DNA of 64,000 nt from Hyalangium versicolor (GTDB taxonomy: Bacteria; Myxococcota; Myxococcia; Myxococcales; Myxococcaceae). Positions 24,777 through 33,325 of this stretch are shown piece by piece. The stretch lies in contig NZ_JAHXBF010000036.1 in assembly GCF_020103695.1 (NCBI RefSeq), forward strand, positions 49,570 to 113,569, written 5' to 3'. Under the pieces are notes generated by a model. The model saw only the letters and a list, made by a program, of their open reading frames with translations, was not told where the DNA came from and ran no database searches. Made by a program: the position numbers and the translations under genes. The stretch's first letter is position 1; every line of letters begins with the position of its first letter.

Positions 24777-25495
24777 CAGGTGGCCACGAGGCCAGCACGG
24801 GACATCAGGCGCCGCAGGTCGTGGCGTTGATCCTGACGCATGCCCCGCCACCTCCCCTGGCCGGTCCCCCTGTCGGCTCACGCCTGCCTCTCGATGAAGC
24901 GATGGTGGGCTGGGTCATGAGCCGCGACAGCGTCGACGCGGCCGTGCCCGAGGACGTTCAGCGAATCCTCGCCGCCACCTTGTGCCACACGGGCTTGGTC
25001 ACGTTCCTGGACTCCACTGTCGATCTGGCTCCGGGCGCTCCATGGAGGACCGTGACTGGCGGCTCTGCACGACTGATTGCACCGACTCGACTCCAGGCGC
25101 TTCTACGACGCCCCGCATTTCCACTTCGCTGCACCCGCGATCCCGAGCTGGTGCGGAAGCTCTTCCGTGATCCAACGTTCTCCTGGCTCCAGGGAGGACA
25201 ATTCGCGCTGGTCTCCCATCTCGAAGAAGCACCACTCGAGCTGGATTACCCGCTCGTCGACGCGGCTTTCAACTCAAACCGGGTGGAGGAAATCTTCGGC
25301 GCTATAAAAGACCCACTCCTAGTGTGGATGCGTCCTGGCCCTGATGGCGATTTCGCGCACTTCGTCGTTCGGCGCGAGGCAGCTCCACGAGTGTGGGAGC
25401 GACTAACAAAGTCGTGCGCGGAAATGTCGATCCCCCTGAAGATCCTGGACGGGCCAGCGTTCGGCCAAGTTCGCTGGATTACTCAAGAGGACTGA
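24773..25495 (+). CDS. Partner of the glycine-zipper protein, candidate immunity protein
   Basis: A 240-residue soluble protein with no signal peptide, membrane helix or recognised domain. Its start overlaps the stop of the glycine-zipper gene by 4 nt, so the two are translationally coupled. The sequence is an even alpha/beta mix with several Trp (FSWLQGGQFALVSHL, LLVWMRPGPDGDF, QVRWITQED) and an acidic balance, which is typical of immunity or adaptor proteins but not diagnostic. If the first gene is a toxin, this is the natural immunity candidate; an alternative is an adaptor or chaperone loading the first protein into a secretion system. Confidence 0.7.
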   Translation: MTGGHEASTGHQAPQVVALILTHAPPPPLAGPPVGSRLPLDEAMVGWVMSRDSVDAAVPEDVQRILAATLCHTGLVTFLDSTVDLAPGAPWRTVTGGSARLIAPTRLQALLRRPAFPLRCTRDPELVRKLFRDPTFSWLQGGQFALVSHLEEAPLELDYPLVDAAFNSNRVEEIFGAIKDPLLVWMRPGPDGDFAHFVVRREAAPRVWERLTKSCAEMSIPLKILDGPAFGQVRWITQED

Positions 25496-25714
25496 GGATG
25501 AGGATTCGCGAAGGTCCTCTCGCCATACGCCCCGCCGCGCTTCACGGGTGTGCGGTCAGACGCATTGCCGTGCATGAGTGCCTGCGCCCAGCCGACTGTC
25601 AACTCAGCGGGAAGCCCTGAAGGGAAGTGTGTTCTCTGGAACTCGCGGATGGACCTTCTCATGACAGGAGGACTCTCCGCGTGGCTGCGTGGATGCATCA
25701 TAAGTTCACGTCTT

Positions 25715-25728
25715 CCCCCAGAAGGGGG
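25715..25728 (+). promoter_or_regulatory. Hairpin containing the ribosome site of the histidine kinase gene
   Basis: CCCCC (25715-25719), loop AGAA, GGGGG (25724-25728) form a five-GC stem whose 3' arm is the AAGGGGG Shine-Dalgarno sequence of the GTG start at 25734. Folding would hide the ribosome site. The remaining bases of the 238-nt gap 25496-25733 show no gene. Confidence 0.45.
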
Positions 25729-25733
25729 CTACC

Positions 25734-28175
25734 GTGAGCCGGGAGCCAGGGAAGCGCCTGCTCTCCTTGCAGGATGAGCTTCGCTCCGCCCTCCGCCCCA
25801 TGTTCGAGCGTGGCTCCGCAAGCAGCCGGGCCCAGCTCGAGGCCGTCCTCCTCGCCATGGCCGATGGCGTCGTCGTCTTCGACATGGCGGGCAATATCGT
25901 CCTCCTCAACGACGCGGAGGCCCACATCCACGGCTTCATGAGCGCCACGGAGATGCAGCGCGATCTCGCCTTCTTCGCGGAACACTATGAGCTCTCTTCC
26001 GATGACCAGCAGCCTCTCCCTATAGAGGAGTGGCCGGTCTCCCGGGCCCTGCGAGGACAGACCTTCACCCACTGGAAGCTCCGCGCCCGGCAGCGCGACA
26101 CCGGACGGCAGTGGCACCTCCTCTTCAGCGGAGTTCCCGTCCGGGATGAGTCGGGAAAGCAGGTGCTCGCGGTCGTCATCACCCGTGACATCACCGCCCA
26201 TGTGAACACCCCTGAGCGCCAGCGGACCGAGCAGGCTCTGCGCGCCATTGAGGCCCGAGCGCACCAGGCGGCAGCCAAGGCCGAAGCCGAGAGCCGGCTC
26301 CTCGACGCCGTACTCGAAGCCGCCCCCGCCGGCATCGTCGTGGCGGATGCCAGCGGCAGGCTCGTCCGGATGAACCCTGCCAATGAACGCTTGTGGGGAC
26401 CTGCTCCCTTTTCTTCCAGCGTGGATGAATACCTGGAGTGGAAGGGCTGGTGGGCGGATGGCTCGGAGCGGCACGGGCGCCGCCTGGGTGCTCAGGATTG
26501 GGCCATGGCCCGCGCCCTGCGCGGAGAGATCGTTCCCAGCGACATCGTCGAGATCGAGCCGTTCGACGCGCCCGGCACTCGCCGCACCATGCTCAACTCC
26601 GCGGCGCCCGTACGAGATGCCACGGGACAGATCCTCGGCGCCGTGGCGGCGCAGATGGACATCACCGCCCGCCTCGAAGCCGAGGCCGCTGTCCGCAGGA
26701 GCGAGGAGCGGCACCGGCTCGTCAGCCGCGCCACCAACGATGTGATCTGGGACTGGGATCTCCAGACGGGCCAGCTCGAGTGGAATGAAGCGGTGCTCAC
26801 CCACTTCGGGTGCACGCCCGAGGAGCTCGGCCCCTCCATCGAAGGCTGGTCCGACCGCATCCACTCGGAAGACCGCAAACGGGTACTCACCAGCATCCAC
26901 GCGGCCATTGATGGCCATCAGGAGAGCTGGACCGACGAGTATCGCTTCCGCAGGAGCGACGGTTCCTACGCCACGTTTCTCGATCGCGGGTACATCGGCC
27001 GGGATGCCTCCGGCAAGGCGGTCCGCATGATCGGCTCCATGCTCGATCTCACCGAGCGCCACCAGACCGAGGCCGCCCTGCTCGAGAGCAAGGAGCGCTT
27101 CGAGGCGTTGGCTGACAACATCTCGCAGCTCGCCTGGATGGCGGACGAGACCGGGTGCATCTTCTGGTACAACCAGCGCTGGTTCGACTTCACGGGCACC
27201 ACACTCGAGGAAATGCAGGACTGGGGCTGGGTGAAGGTCCACCACCCGGATCATGTGCGGCGCGTCGTCGAGAGCTTCAGGCAGCACATCTCCACGGGTG
27301 ACGTCTGGGAGGACACCTTCCCCCTGCGCAACAAGTCGGGCGAGTACCGATGGTTTCTCACCCGCGCCCGGCCCATTCGCGATGCCTCGGGCCACGTGCG
27401 CCGCTGGTTCGGCACCAACACGGACATCACCGCGCAGCTCGAGGCCGAGACGCGGCTGAAAGAGGCCCTGCGCATGCGCGACGAGTTCCTCTCCATCGCC
27501 AGCCATGAGTTGAAGACACCGCTCACCTCGCTGAAGCTGCAACTGCACCTGATGCAGCGAGGCCTCGAGCGGGGCGACCCGAGCGCCTCCGCGCCCGAGC
27601 GCGTATACAAGCTCGTGGAGCAGTCGAACCGGCAGATCGCTCGACTGGGGCGGCTGATCGACGACATGCTCGACATCGCCCGAATCCAGACGGGCCGCCT
27701 CATCATCGAGCCCGCTCGCATGGACGCCGTCGAGCTCGTCCGGGATGTGCTGACACGCCTGGGGCCGCACCTCGCCGAGGCAGGCACTCCCGCCACCATG
27801 AACGCGCCCGAGCGGCTCGAGGCGCGCTGGGATCCCTTCCGCATCGAGCAGGTCTTGACGAACCTGCTCACGAATGCCATGCGCTACGGAGACCACAAGC
27901 CCATCACCGTGACGCTGCGCTCACGCGAGGGGCGCATCCTGCTCAGCGTCCAAGATCAGGGCCTGGGCATCTCGAAGGAGAGCCAGGAGCGCATCTTCAA
28001 TCGCTTCGAGCGGGCCATCTCCGCCAGCGACGTATCAGGCCTGGGCCTGGGGCTCTTCATCAGCCGGCAGATCGTGGAAGCGCACGGTGGCTCCATCTGG
28101 GTCGAGAGCGAGGGCCCAGGCCGAGGCGCGACGTTCCTCGTCGACCTGCCAGCGGTTCTGCCGGGAGCGGGTTAA
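25734..28175 (+). CDS. Soluble multi-PAS sensor histidine kinase
   Basis: An 813-residue hybrid-free histidine kinase. The GTG start at 25734 is 5 nt after an AAGGGGG ribosome site. Four PAS-like domains span about 38-165, 185-315, 325-445 and 455-575; the last two have PAC-type tails (RRSDGSYATFLDRGYIGRDASG, RNKSGEYRWFLTRARPIRDASG). The dimerisation helix holds the phospho-acceptor His591 in ASHELKTPLTSL. The ATPase has the N box (NLLTNAMRY), DQGLGI (G1), a phenylalanine box (FNRFER) and GLGLGLFISRQI (G2). There is no membrane helix, so the signal is cytoplasmic, perhaps redox, gas or ligand via PAS. No response regulator is adjacent; it is an orphan kinase. It converges with the next gene, the two stop codons overlapping. 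Confidence 0.92.
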   Translation: MSREPGKRLLSLQDELRSALRPMFERGSASSRAQLEAVLLAMADGVVVFDMAGNIVLLNDAEAHIHGFMSATEMQRDLAFFAEHYELSSDDQQPLPIEEWPVSRALRGQTFTHWKLRARQRDTGRQWHLLFSGVPVRDESGKQVLAVVITRDITAHVNTPERQRTEQALRAIEARAHQAAAKAEAESRLLDAVLEAAPAGIVVADASGRLVRMNPANERLWGPAPFSSSVDEYLEWKGWWADGSERHGRRLGAQDWAMARALRGEIVPSDIVEIEPFDAPGTRRTMLNSAAPVRDATGQILGAVAAQMDITARLEAEAAVRRSEERHRLVSRATNDVIWDWDLQTGQLEWNEAVLTHFGCTPEELGPSIEGWSDRIHSEDRKRVLTSIHAAIDGHQESWTDEYRFRRSDGSYATFLDRGYIGRDASGKAVRMIGSMLDLTERHQTEAALLESKERFEALADNISQLAWMADETGCIFWYNQRWFDFTGTTLEEMQDWGWVKVHHPDHVRRVVESFRQHISTGDVWEDTFPLRNKSGEYRWFLTRARPIRDASGHVRRWFGTNTDITAQLEAETRLKEALRMRDEFLSIASHELKTPLTSLKLQLHLMQRGLERGDPSASAPERVYKLVEQSNRQIARLGRLIDDMLDIARIQTGRLIIEPARMDAVELVRDVLTRLGPHLAEAGTPATMNAPERLEARWDPFRIEQVLTNLLTNAMRYGDHKPITVTLRSREGRILLSVQDQGLGISKESQERIFNRFERAISASDVSGLGLGLFISRQIVEAHGGSIWVESEGPGRGATFLVDLPAVLPGAG

Positions 28176-28834
28176 GGCGGACACGGGCGCATCTCGAGCT
28201 GCCACTCGCCCTGGACGCAGACTCCGCCCAGGCCGCAGCAGGCCGCGCCACAGGACACGCCATCCGGCTCGCACGGGCCTCCTTGCTTGAAGCCTCCCAG
28301 CACACAGGCCGCGGGACCTGGCGCCTCGCAGCGGTACGAGGGAGCGGATGGGAGTGGCAGCGCACGCGCCACGCCACTGCACTCGGGCTGGCCGCGCTCG
28401 ACGCGATAGCTGCAGGCGACTCCCTCCGGATAGATGCAGACGATCCCGGACCTGGGAGAGACGTCCGCTGGCACCTCCCCCGCCTTCGCCGGACAGACTC
28501 CCTCGAACTGCGGCGAGCAGCTGCCTCGAGCCCGCGCGTACCACTGCCCCAGGTAGCACTCCGAGATAGTGCCGCACTCCGGCCGCTCGACGTACGTGCA
28601 GCGGAGTCCATGCTGCGTACAGGAACTCAGCTCGATCGGAGGCTCGGAGGGACACACCGCGGACTGCGAGGTGCCCCCATCCTCCGTCCCGGCGTCCACC
28701 GGTCCTGTTCCCGCATCCGCCGGAGCAGGCTGCTGCACAGGAGGAGCCGGGGACTCCACGGGAGGGGCCGGCCGGGGCGACGCGCACCCCAGGAACAGCA
28801 GCACCCCCACGGCAGCCCACCTCCCGGTGCTCAT
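28172..28834 (-). CDS. Cys-rich lipoprotein at the end of the MacAB-like operon
   Basis: A 220-residue lipoprotein. The signal peptide ends in the lipobox LFLGC. A Pro/Ala/Asp-rich linker (PVESPAPPVQQPAPADAGTG) leads to a domain with about 18 Cys residues in short loops (SSCTQHGLRCTYVERPECG, GVSCGAACCGLGGVCVQG), which must be disulphide-bonded outside the cytoplasm. The start overlaps the upstream permease stop by 4 nt, placing it in the same operon. It could be a substrate or an accessory subunit of the transporter. Its TAA stop overlaps the convergent histidine kinase stop (28172-28175, TTAA read from both strands). Confidence 0.8.
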   Translation of the reverse strand: MSTGRWAAVGVLLFLGCASPRPAPPVESPAPPVQQPAPADAGTGPVDAGTEDGGTSQSAVCPSEPPIELSSCTQHGLRCTYVERPECGTISECYLGQWYARARGSCSPQFEGVCPAKAGEVPADVSPRSGIVCIYPEGVACSYRVERGQPECSGVARALPLPSAPSYRCEAPGPAACVLGGFKQGGPCEPDGVSCGAACCGLGGVCVQGEWQLEMRPCPP

Positions 28835-30060
28835 TCCGAGCGCATCGCCTCCACGGGATCCAACCGAGCCGCGCGGTACGCGGGGTAGATGCCGAAGATG
28901 AGCCCCACGCCGGAGCTCATGCCCAACGACAGCGCCACCGCCCACGGCGGCACCACCGTGGGGAAGCCCAGCATCCACCTTCCCAGGAACGCCAGCCCGA
29001 AGCCCACCGCCACGCCGATGACTCCGCCCACCAGCGCCAGGATCACCGCCTCCGTGGCGAACTGTCCCAGGATGCGCCGCCTGCGCGCCCCCAGCGCCTT
29101 GCGGATGCCGATCTCCTTCGTCCGCTCCGTCACCGACACCAGCATGATGTTCAGGATGCCGATGCCGCCCACCACCAGCGACAGCAGGCACACGCCGAAG
29201 CCCGCGATGGTGATCACCTGGGAGAGCTGATTGAAGGACTCCGTCATCGACTCGTTGGTGACAACCTCGAAGTTGGCTTCCTCCGTGGGCCCCACATCGC
29301 GCCGACGCCGCAGCAGGTTGGTCACCTCGTCCTGCGCCTTCGTCACCAGCGTGGGATCGCGCGCCTGGATGTTCAGATCCAGCGAGCGGTTCTTCCCGTA
29401 GAGCGGCTGGAACGTGCGCAGCGGCATGATGACCATGTTGTCCATGCTCATCATCCCCAGGAAGCTGCCTCGCCGCTGCAACACCCCGATGACGGTGAAG
29501 GGCCGGCCCTTGATGCGGATCTCGTGGTTGAGCGGATCCGCCCCAGGGAACAGCGCATCGGCCACGTCCACCCCCACCACCGCCACGCTCCGTCCGTCCA
29601 CCGCCTCCGTGTCCGTGAAGAAGCGCCCGGAGCCGATGGTGATGCCGCTCGTCTCCGGATACTCGGGCGTGGCGCCGTAGACGCGCACCGAGGGCCGCGT
29701 CTCCGCGCTGGCGGTGGCCACCTTCTGCCCACCCTCGTCATCCGCGGGCCCCACCGCCCCCACCGAGGGGCACGACTCCACGATGGCGCGCGCGTCGTCC
29801 ACCGTCAGGTTCGGCCGCTTGGCGTACTTCGCCCAGTTGAAGCGCCCGAACCCCGAGGGCCACTTCGTCGTCTGGAAGGTGTTGGCGCCCAATTGGGACA
29901 GATCGCGGTTCACCTTGATGCGCAGGCCCTCGATGAGGGCCATCATCGTGATGACCGTGGTGACGCCGATGACGATGCCCAGCAGCGTCAGCAGCGAGCG
30001 CAGCGGGTTGCCCAGGAACGTCCCGAAGGCCAGCCGGAGATTGTCTAAGAAGGCTCGCAT
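28831..30060 (-). CDS. MacB-type ABC transporter permease (second)
   Basis: A 409-residue permease without a fused ATPase. An N-terminal transmembrane helix (SLLTLLGIVIGVTTVITMMALI) is followed by a large periplasmic MacB_PCD domain (about 45-265) and a C-terminal FtsX-like region with three helices around GGIGILNIMLVSVTERTKEIGIRKALGAR, the conserved coupling segment of the family. It ends in the typical LDPVEAMR motif. MacB-type transporters transmit ATP-driven movements to the periplasm rather than moving substrate through the membrane. It starts 12 nt behind the first permease, and the two probably form a heterodimer driven by the ATPase at 31299-32063. It overlaps the lipoprotein gene downstream by 4 nt. 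Confidence 0.92.
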   Translation of the reverse strand: MRAFLDNLRLAFGTFLGNPLRSLLTLLGIVIGVTTVITMMALIEGLRIKVNRDLSQLGANTFQTTKWPSGFGRFNWAKYAKRPNLTVDDARAIVESCPSVGAVGPADDEGGQKVATASAETRPSVRVYGATPEYPETSGITIGSGRFFTDTEAVDGRSVAVVGVDVADALFPGADPLNHEIRIKGRPFTVIGVLQRRGSFLGMMSMDNMVIMPLRTFQPLYGKNRSLDLNIQARDPTLVTKAQDEVTNLLRRRRDVGPTEEANFEVVTNESMTESFNQLSQVITIAGFGVCLLSLVVGGIGILNIMLVSVTERTKEIGIRKALGARRRRILGQFATEAVILALVGGVIGVAVGFGLAFLGRWMLGFPTVVPPWAVALSLGMSSGVGLIFGIYPAYRAARLDPVEAMRSE

Positions 30061-30072
30061 GGGTCCGCCCGC

Positions 30073-31302
30073 TCACTCGTAGCGGAGCGCCTCCACGGGA
30101 TCGAGGTTCGCCGCGCGCGCCGCCGGCCAGATGCCGAACAGCAACCCCACCAGGGCCGCGAAGCCCACGCCAGCGGCGATGGTGACCACCTGCACATCCG
30201 CCGCGAGCGGAGTGATCAGCGACACCACCTTCGCCAGGCCCAGGCCCACCACGGTGCCCAACGTGCCGCCCACCGCCGACACGGCCGAGGCCTCCATGAG
30301 GAACTGGATCACGATGGTCTGCTTGCGCGCTCCCAGCGCCCGGCGGATGCCGATCTCCCGCGTCCGCTCGCGCACGGACACGAGCATGATGTTCATGATG
30401 CCGATGCCGCCCACCAACAGCGTGATGAGACCCACCCCCACCGCCACGCCGTAGAGCGCGCCCGTGAGCTGCTGGTAGGTGTTGGCCAGCATCTCCGGCC
30501 GGTTGATGGAGAAGTCGTCCGGCGCTCCAGCTGGCGTGCCTCGCAGGCGCCGCATGATGCCCACGAGCTGATCCTCCGCCTTCTTCACGTCCTCCGCGCT
30601 CGTCACCGCCATGGAGATACTGAACGGGCGCTGCTTGCCGAACGCCGCGTAGAACGTCTTGAAGGGGACGAGCACCACGAGATCCTGGTTGTTGTCCAGG
30701 AGCTTCCCCTTGCGAGACAGCGTGCCCACCACCTGGAAGGGCCGGTTCTCGATGCGGATGGTCTGCCCGATGGGGCTGATGTTCGGGAAGAGCCCCGAGG
30801 CCACGTCCGCGCCGAGCACCGCCACGGGCCGGTTCGTCTCGTCGTCCGCGTCGGTGATGAAGCGGCCCTGCGTCACCTCGTAGCCGGAGATGGTCAGGTA
30901 CTCGCCCGTCACGCCGTTGACGCCCACCGTGGACAGCTGCTCCGCGCCATGGGACACGTCCGCCCCGCGCCCGACGAGGGGAGAGATGGCGGTGACGTAG
31001 GTGGACTGCGCGCGGATCTGCTCCACCTGCTGCAGGGTGAAGTTCTTGCGATTGCGGTAGATCCACCAGTCGCCGCTGATCACCCAGGGGAACTTGGACA
31101 CATAGAGCGTGTTCGCGCCGATGGTGGCCAGCTGCTTGTCAAAGGACGCGTTGAGCCCCTGGATGATGCCGACGATGGCCAGCAGCGTGGCCACGCCGAT
31201 GCCGATACCCACCGTGGTGAGCACTGTGCGCATCCGATTGGCCTTCAGCGAGAAGAGCGCGATGCGCCCTCCCTCCAGCACGTCGATGCGAAAGGTGCTC
31301 AT
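30073..31302 (-). CDS. MacB-type ABC transporter permease (first)
   Basis: A 409-residue permease with the same architecture as its downstream neighbour: N-terminal helix (VLTTVGIGIGVATLLAIVGIIQGL), periplasmic MacB_PCD domain, then three helices with GGIGIMNIMLVSVRERTREIGIRRALGAR and the closing LDPVEALR. The two are related but clearly divergent, which argues for a heterodimer rather than a recent duplicate. The start overlaps the ATPase stop by 4 nt (31299-31302). Confidence 0.92.
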   Translation of the reverse strand: MSTFRIDVLEGGRIALFSLKANRMRTVLTTVGIGIGVATLLAIVGIIQGLNASFDKQLATIGANTLYVSKFPWVISGDWWIYRNRKNFTLQQVEQIRAQSTYVTAISPLVGRGADVSHGAEQLSTVGVNGVTGEYLTISGYEVTQGRFITDADDETNRPVAVLGADVASGLFPNISPIGQTIRIENRPFQVVGTLSRKGKLLDNNQDLVVLVPFKTFYAAFGKQRPFSISMAVTSAEDVKKAEDQLVGIMRRLRGTPAGAPDDFSINRPEMLANTYQQLTGALYGVAVGVGLITLLVGGIGIMNIMLVSVRERTREIGIRRALGARKQTIVIQFLMEASAVSAVGGTLGTVVGLGLAKVVSLITPLAADVQVVTIAAGVGFAALVGLLFGIWPAARAANLDPVEALRYE

Positions 31303-32063
31303 GCGCCACCCGCAGCCTGGGCCAGGGGCAGCTCGCGATCCGCGAGCGCCACCTCACGGCCAGGCCCATCCGCCACCACCTCTCCGTCGCTCAGGCGCAC
31401 CGCTCGCGGGCAACGCGCCGCCAGCTTGGGCTCGTGCGTCACCAGCACCAGCGTGTGCCCCGCACGGTGAAGCTCCTCGAAGAGCCGGACGATCTCCTCG
31501 CCCGTGGCCGAGTCCAGGTTGCCCGTGGGCTCGTCCGCCAGGAGCATGGAGGGCTCGGCCACCAGCGCCCGCGCAATGGCCACGCGCTGACGCTGACCGC
31601 CGGACAGCTCATTGGGCCGGTGGTGCATGCGGTGGCCCAGGCCAACCTTCTCCAGCGCCGCCCTCGCCTTCTCGCGCCGCTCGCGCGCTGGCATCCCGCG
31701 GTAGACCAGTGGCAGCTCCACGTTGGACTGCGCCGTCTCCTTCGGCAGCAGCTGGAAGGTCTGGAAGATGAAACCGATTTCCTTATTGCGGATGATCGCC
31801 AGCTCGTCATCGCTCATGCGCGAGACGTCCTTCCCGTTGAGGAAGTAGTGGCCGCTGCTGGGCGTGTCCAGGCAGCCCAGGAGGTTCATCAGCGTCGTCT
31901 TCCCCGAGCCGGACTGGCCGATGATGGCCACCCACTCGCCTCGGGCGATGCCGAACGAAACCCCTCGCAGCGCCCGCACCTCTTCACCGCCCACGGAGAA
32001 GACGCGGGTGATGTTCTGAAGCTGGATGAGCCGGCCGTCGCTGATGCCACTCTCTACCGTCAC
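31299..32063 (-). CDS. ABC transporter ATPase, MacB/LolD type
   Basis: A 254-residue nucleotide-binding subunit. Motifs are Walker A GQSGSGKTT (about residues 50-58), Q-loop (FIFQTFQLLP), signature LSGGQRQRVAIARAL, Walker B MLLADEPTGNLD and the switch His in LVLVTHEPKLA. The pattern is that of the LolD/MacB/FtsE group, which drives FtsX-like permeases. It overlaps both neighbours by 4 nt, so stoichiometric production with the adaptor and permease is expected. Confidence 0.94.
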   Translation of the reverse strand: MTVESGISDGRLIQLQNITRVFSVGGEEVRALRGVSFGIARGEWVAIIGQSGSGKTTLMNLLGCLDTPSSGHYFLNGKDVSRMSDDELAIIRNKEIGFIFQTFQLLPKETAQSNVELPLVYRGMPARERREKARAALEKVGLGHRMHHRPNELSGGQRQRVAIARALVAEPSMLLADEPTGNLDSATGEEIVRLFEELHRAGHTLVLVTHEPKLAARCPRAVRLSDGEVVADGPGREVALADRELPLAQAAGGA

Positions 32064-33325
32064 GACTTCCCCCCACCCTTCATCCCCCCAGGACCGCCCG
32101 CCTTCGGCTCGCTGACGGCGGCGCCATGGGTCAGCTCCTTGGAGAGCGTGCGGTAGGGACCCTCGACGATCTTGTCCCCCTCCTGCAGTCCCTCGAGGAT
32201 CTCCAGCTCTGTGTCCGAGGCGATGCCCGTGCGCACGCGGCGCACCTGCGCCTTGTTGTCCGAGTCCACCACGAAGACGACCTTGGCCAGCGACTCCGTC
32301 TTGCGCTTGGCGGTGAGCCCGCCCTCCACCGGCGGCTTGTAGTCCGGCAGCGTCTTCTCCGAGCGCACCGTCACCGCCTGGATGGGCACCAGCACCGCGT
32401 CGTTGTGCGTCTCGGAGGAGATGCGCACCTCCGCGCTCATGCCCGGCAGCACGCCCGGCGGCCGCGAGTCCAGCGCCACGGTGACGGGGAACGTCGTCAC
32501 CTCCGCCTCCGTACCCGGGTTCTTGATGAGCGCCTTCTGGGCGATCTCCACCACCGAGCCCGGGAACGTCTCGCCCTCGAGCGCGTCCACCGCCACCTCT
32601 GCGGGCTGGCCGGGCTTGAGGTGCACCACCTCGTGCTCGCCCACCTCGATCTTCACCTCCATGGCGCTCAGCGCGGCGATCGTCATCACCACGTCCTCGG
32701 AGAAGTCCGAACCGCGCACGCGCTCGCCAACCTCACGGGACATCTCGATGACGTTGCCTTCGATGGGCGAGGTGAGCGTCGTCTTCGACAGATCCGTGGA
32801 CGCCTCGTCATACACGGCGGAGGCCTGCTCGTAGCGCTGGCGCGCCGCCGCGACGCGTGCATCCGCGGTGTCCTTGGCCGCCTTGGCCTGCTCCAGCTCC
32901 GCGCCGGACGCCAGCCCCTTGCCCACCAGCCCTTCCACGCGCCCGTACTCGGCGGCGCTGCGCTGGGCTTCCACCTCGGCCACCTGCACATCCGCCTTGG
33001 CCGCGTTCTGCGAGGCGCGTGCCTGGTTCACCGAGGCCTCGAAGCGCCGGCGATCGATCTTCCCCAGCACCTGCCCCTTCGTCACCCGGTCCCCCTCCTT
33101 CACCGACAGCTCGATCAGATCGCCGGAGAGGTTGGAGGAGATCTTCACCGTGGTGGCCGCCTGCACCTTGCCCGCGCCGGTGATGGTGCGGGTGATGGTG
33201 CCCTTGCGAGCCTTGGACATCTGCACCTCGACCGTCGGAGGAGGCCTGTCCTTGAGCCCTCCCGCGGTGATGGCCGCAGCACCCAGGAACAGCACACCAG
33301 CGATGACCGCCTTCCACCACTTCAT
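32060..33325 (-). CDS. MacA-type periplasmic adaptor
   Basis: A 421-residue membrane fusion protein linking the MacB-like complex to TolC. It begins with a signal-anchor helix (AVIAGVLFLGAAAITAGG). The barrel-sandwich halves are SGDLIELSVKEGDRVTKGQ and TLTSPIEGNVIEMSREVGE, flanking a long alpha-hairpin (about 95-170, KADVQVAEVEAQRSAAEY) able to reach a TolC tip. Beta-barrel and membrane-proximal domains follow, ending in a Gly/Lys-rich tail. Its ATGA start overlaps the TolC-type gene stop (33322-33325), and its stop overlaps the ATPase start. Confidence 0.92.
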   Translation of the reverse strand: MKWWKAVIAGVLFLGAAAITAGGLKDRPPPTVEVQMSKARKGTITRTITGAGKVQAATTVKISSNLSGDLIELSVKEGDRVTKGQVLGKIDRRRFEASVNQARASQNAAKADVQVAEVEAQRSAAEYGRVEGLVGKGLASGAELEQAKAAKDTADARVAAARQRYEQASAVYDEASTDLSKTTLTSPIEGNVIEMSREVGERVRGSDFSEDVVMTIAALSAMEVKIEVGEHEVVHLKPGQPAEVAVDALEGETFPGSVVEIAQKALIKNPGTEAEVTTFPVTVALDSRPPGVLPGMSAEVRISSETHNDAVLVPIQAVTVRSEKTLPDYKPPVEGGLTAKRKTESLAKVVFVVDSDNKAQVRRVRTGIASDTELEILEGLQEGDKIVEGPYRTLSKELTHGAAVSEPKAGGPGGMKGGGKS

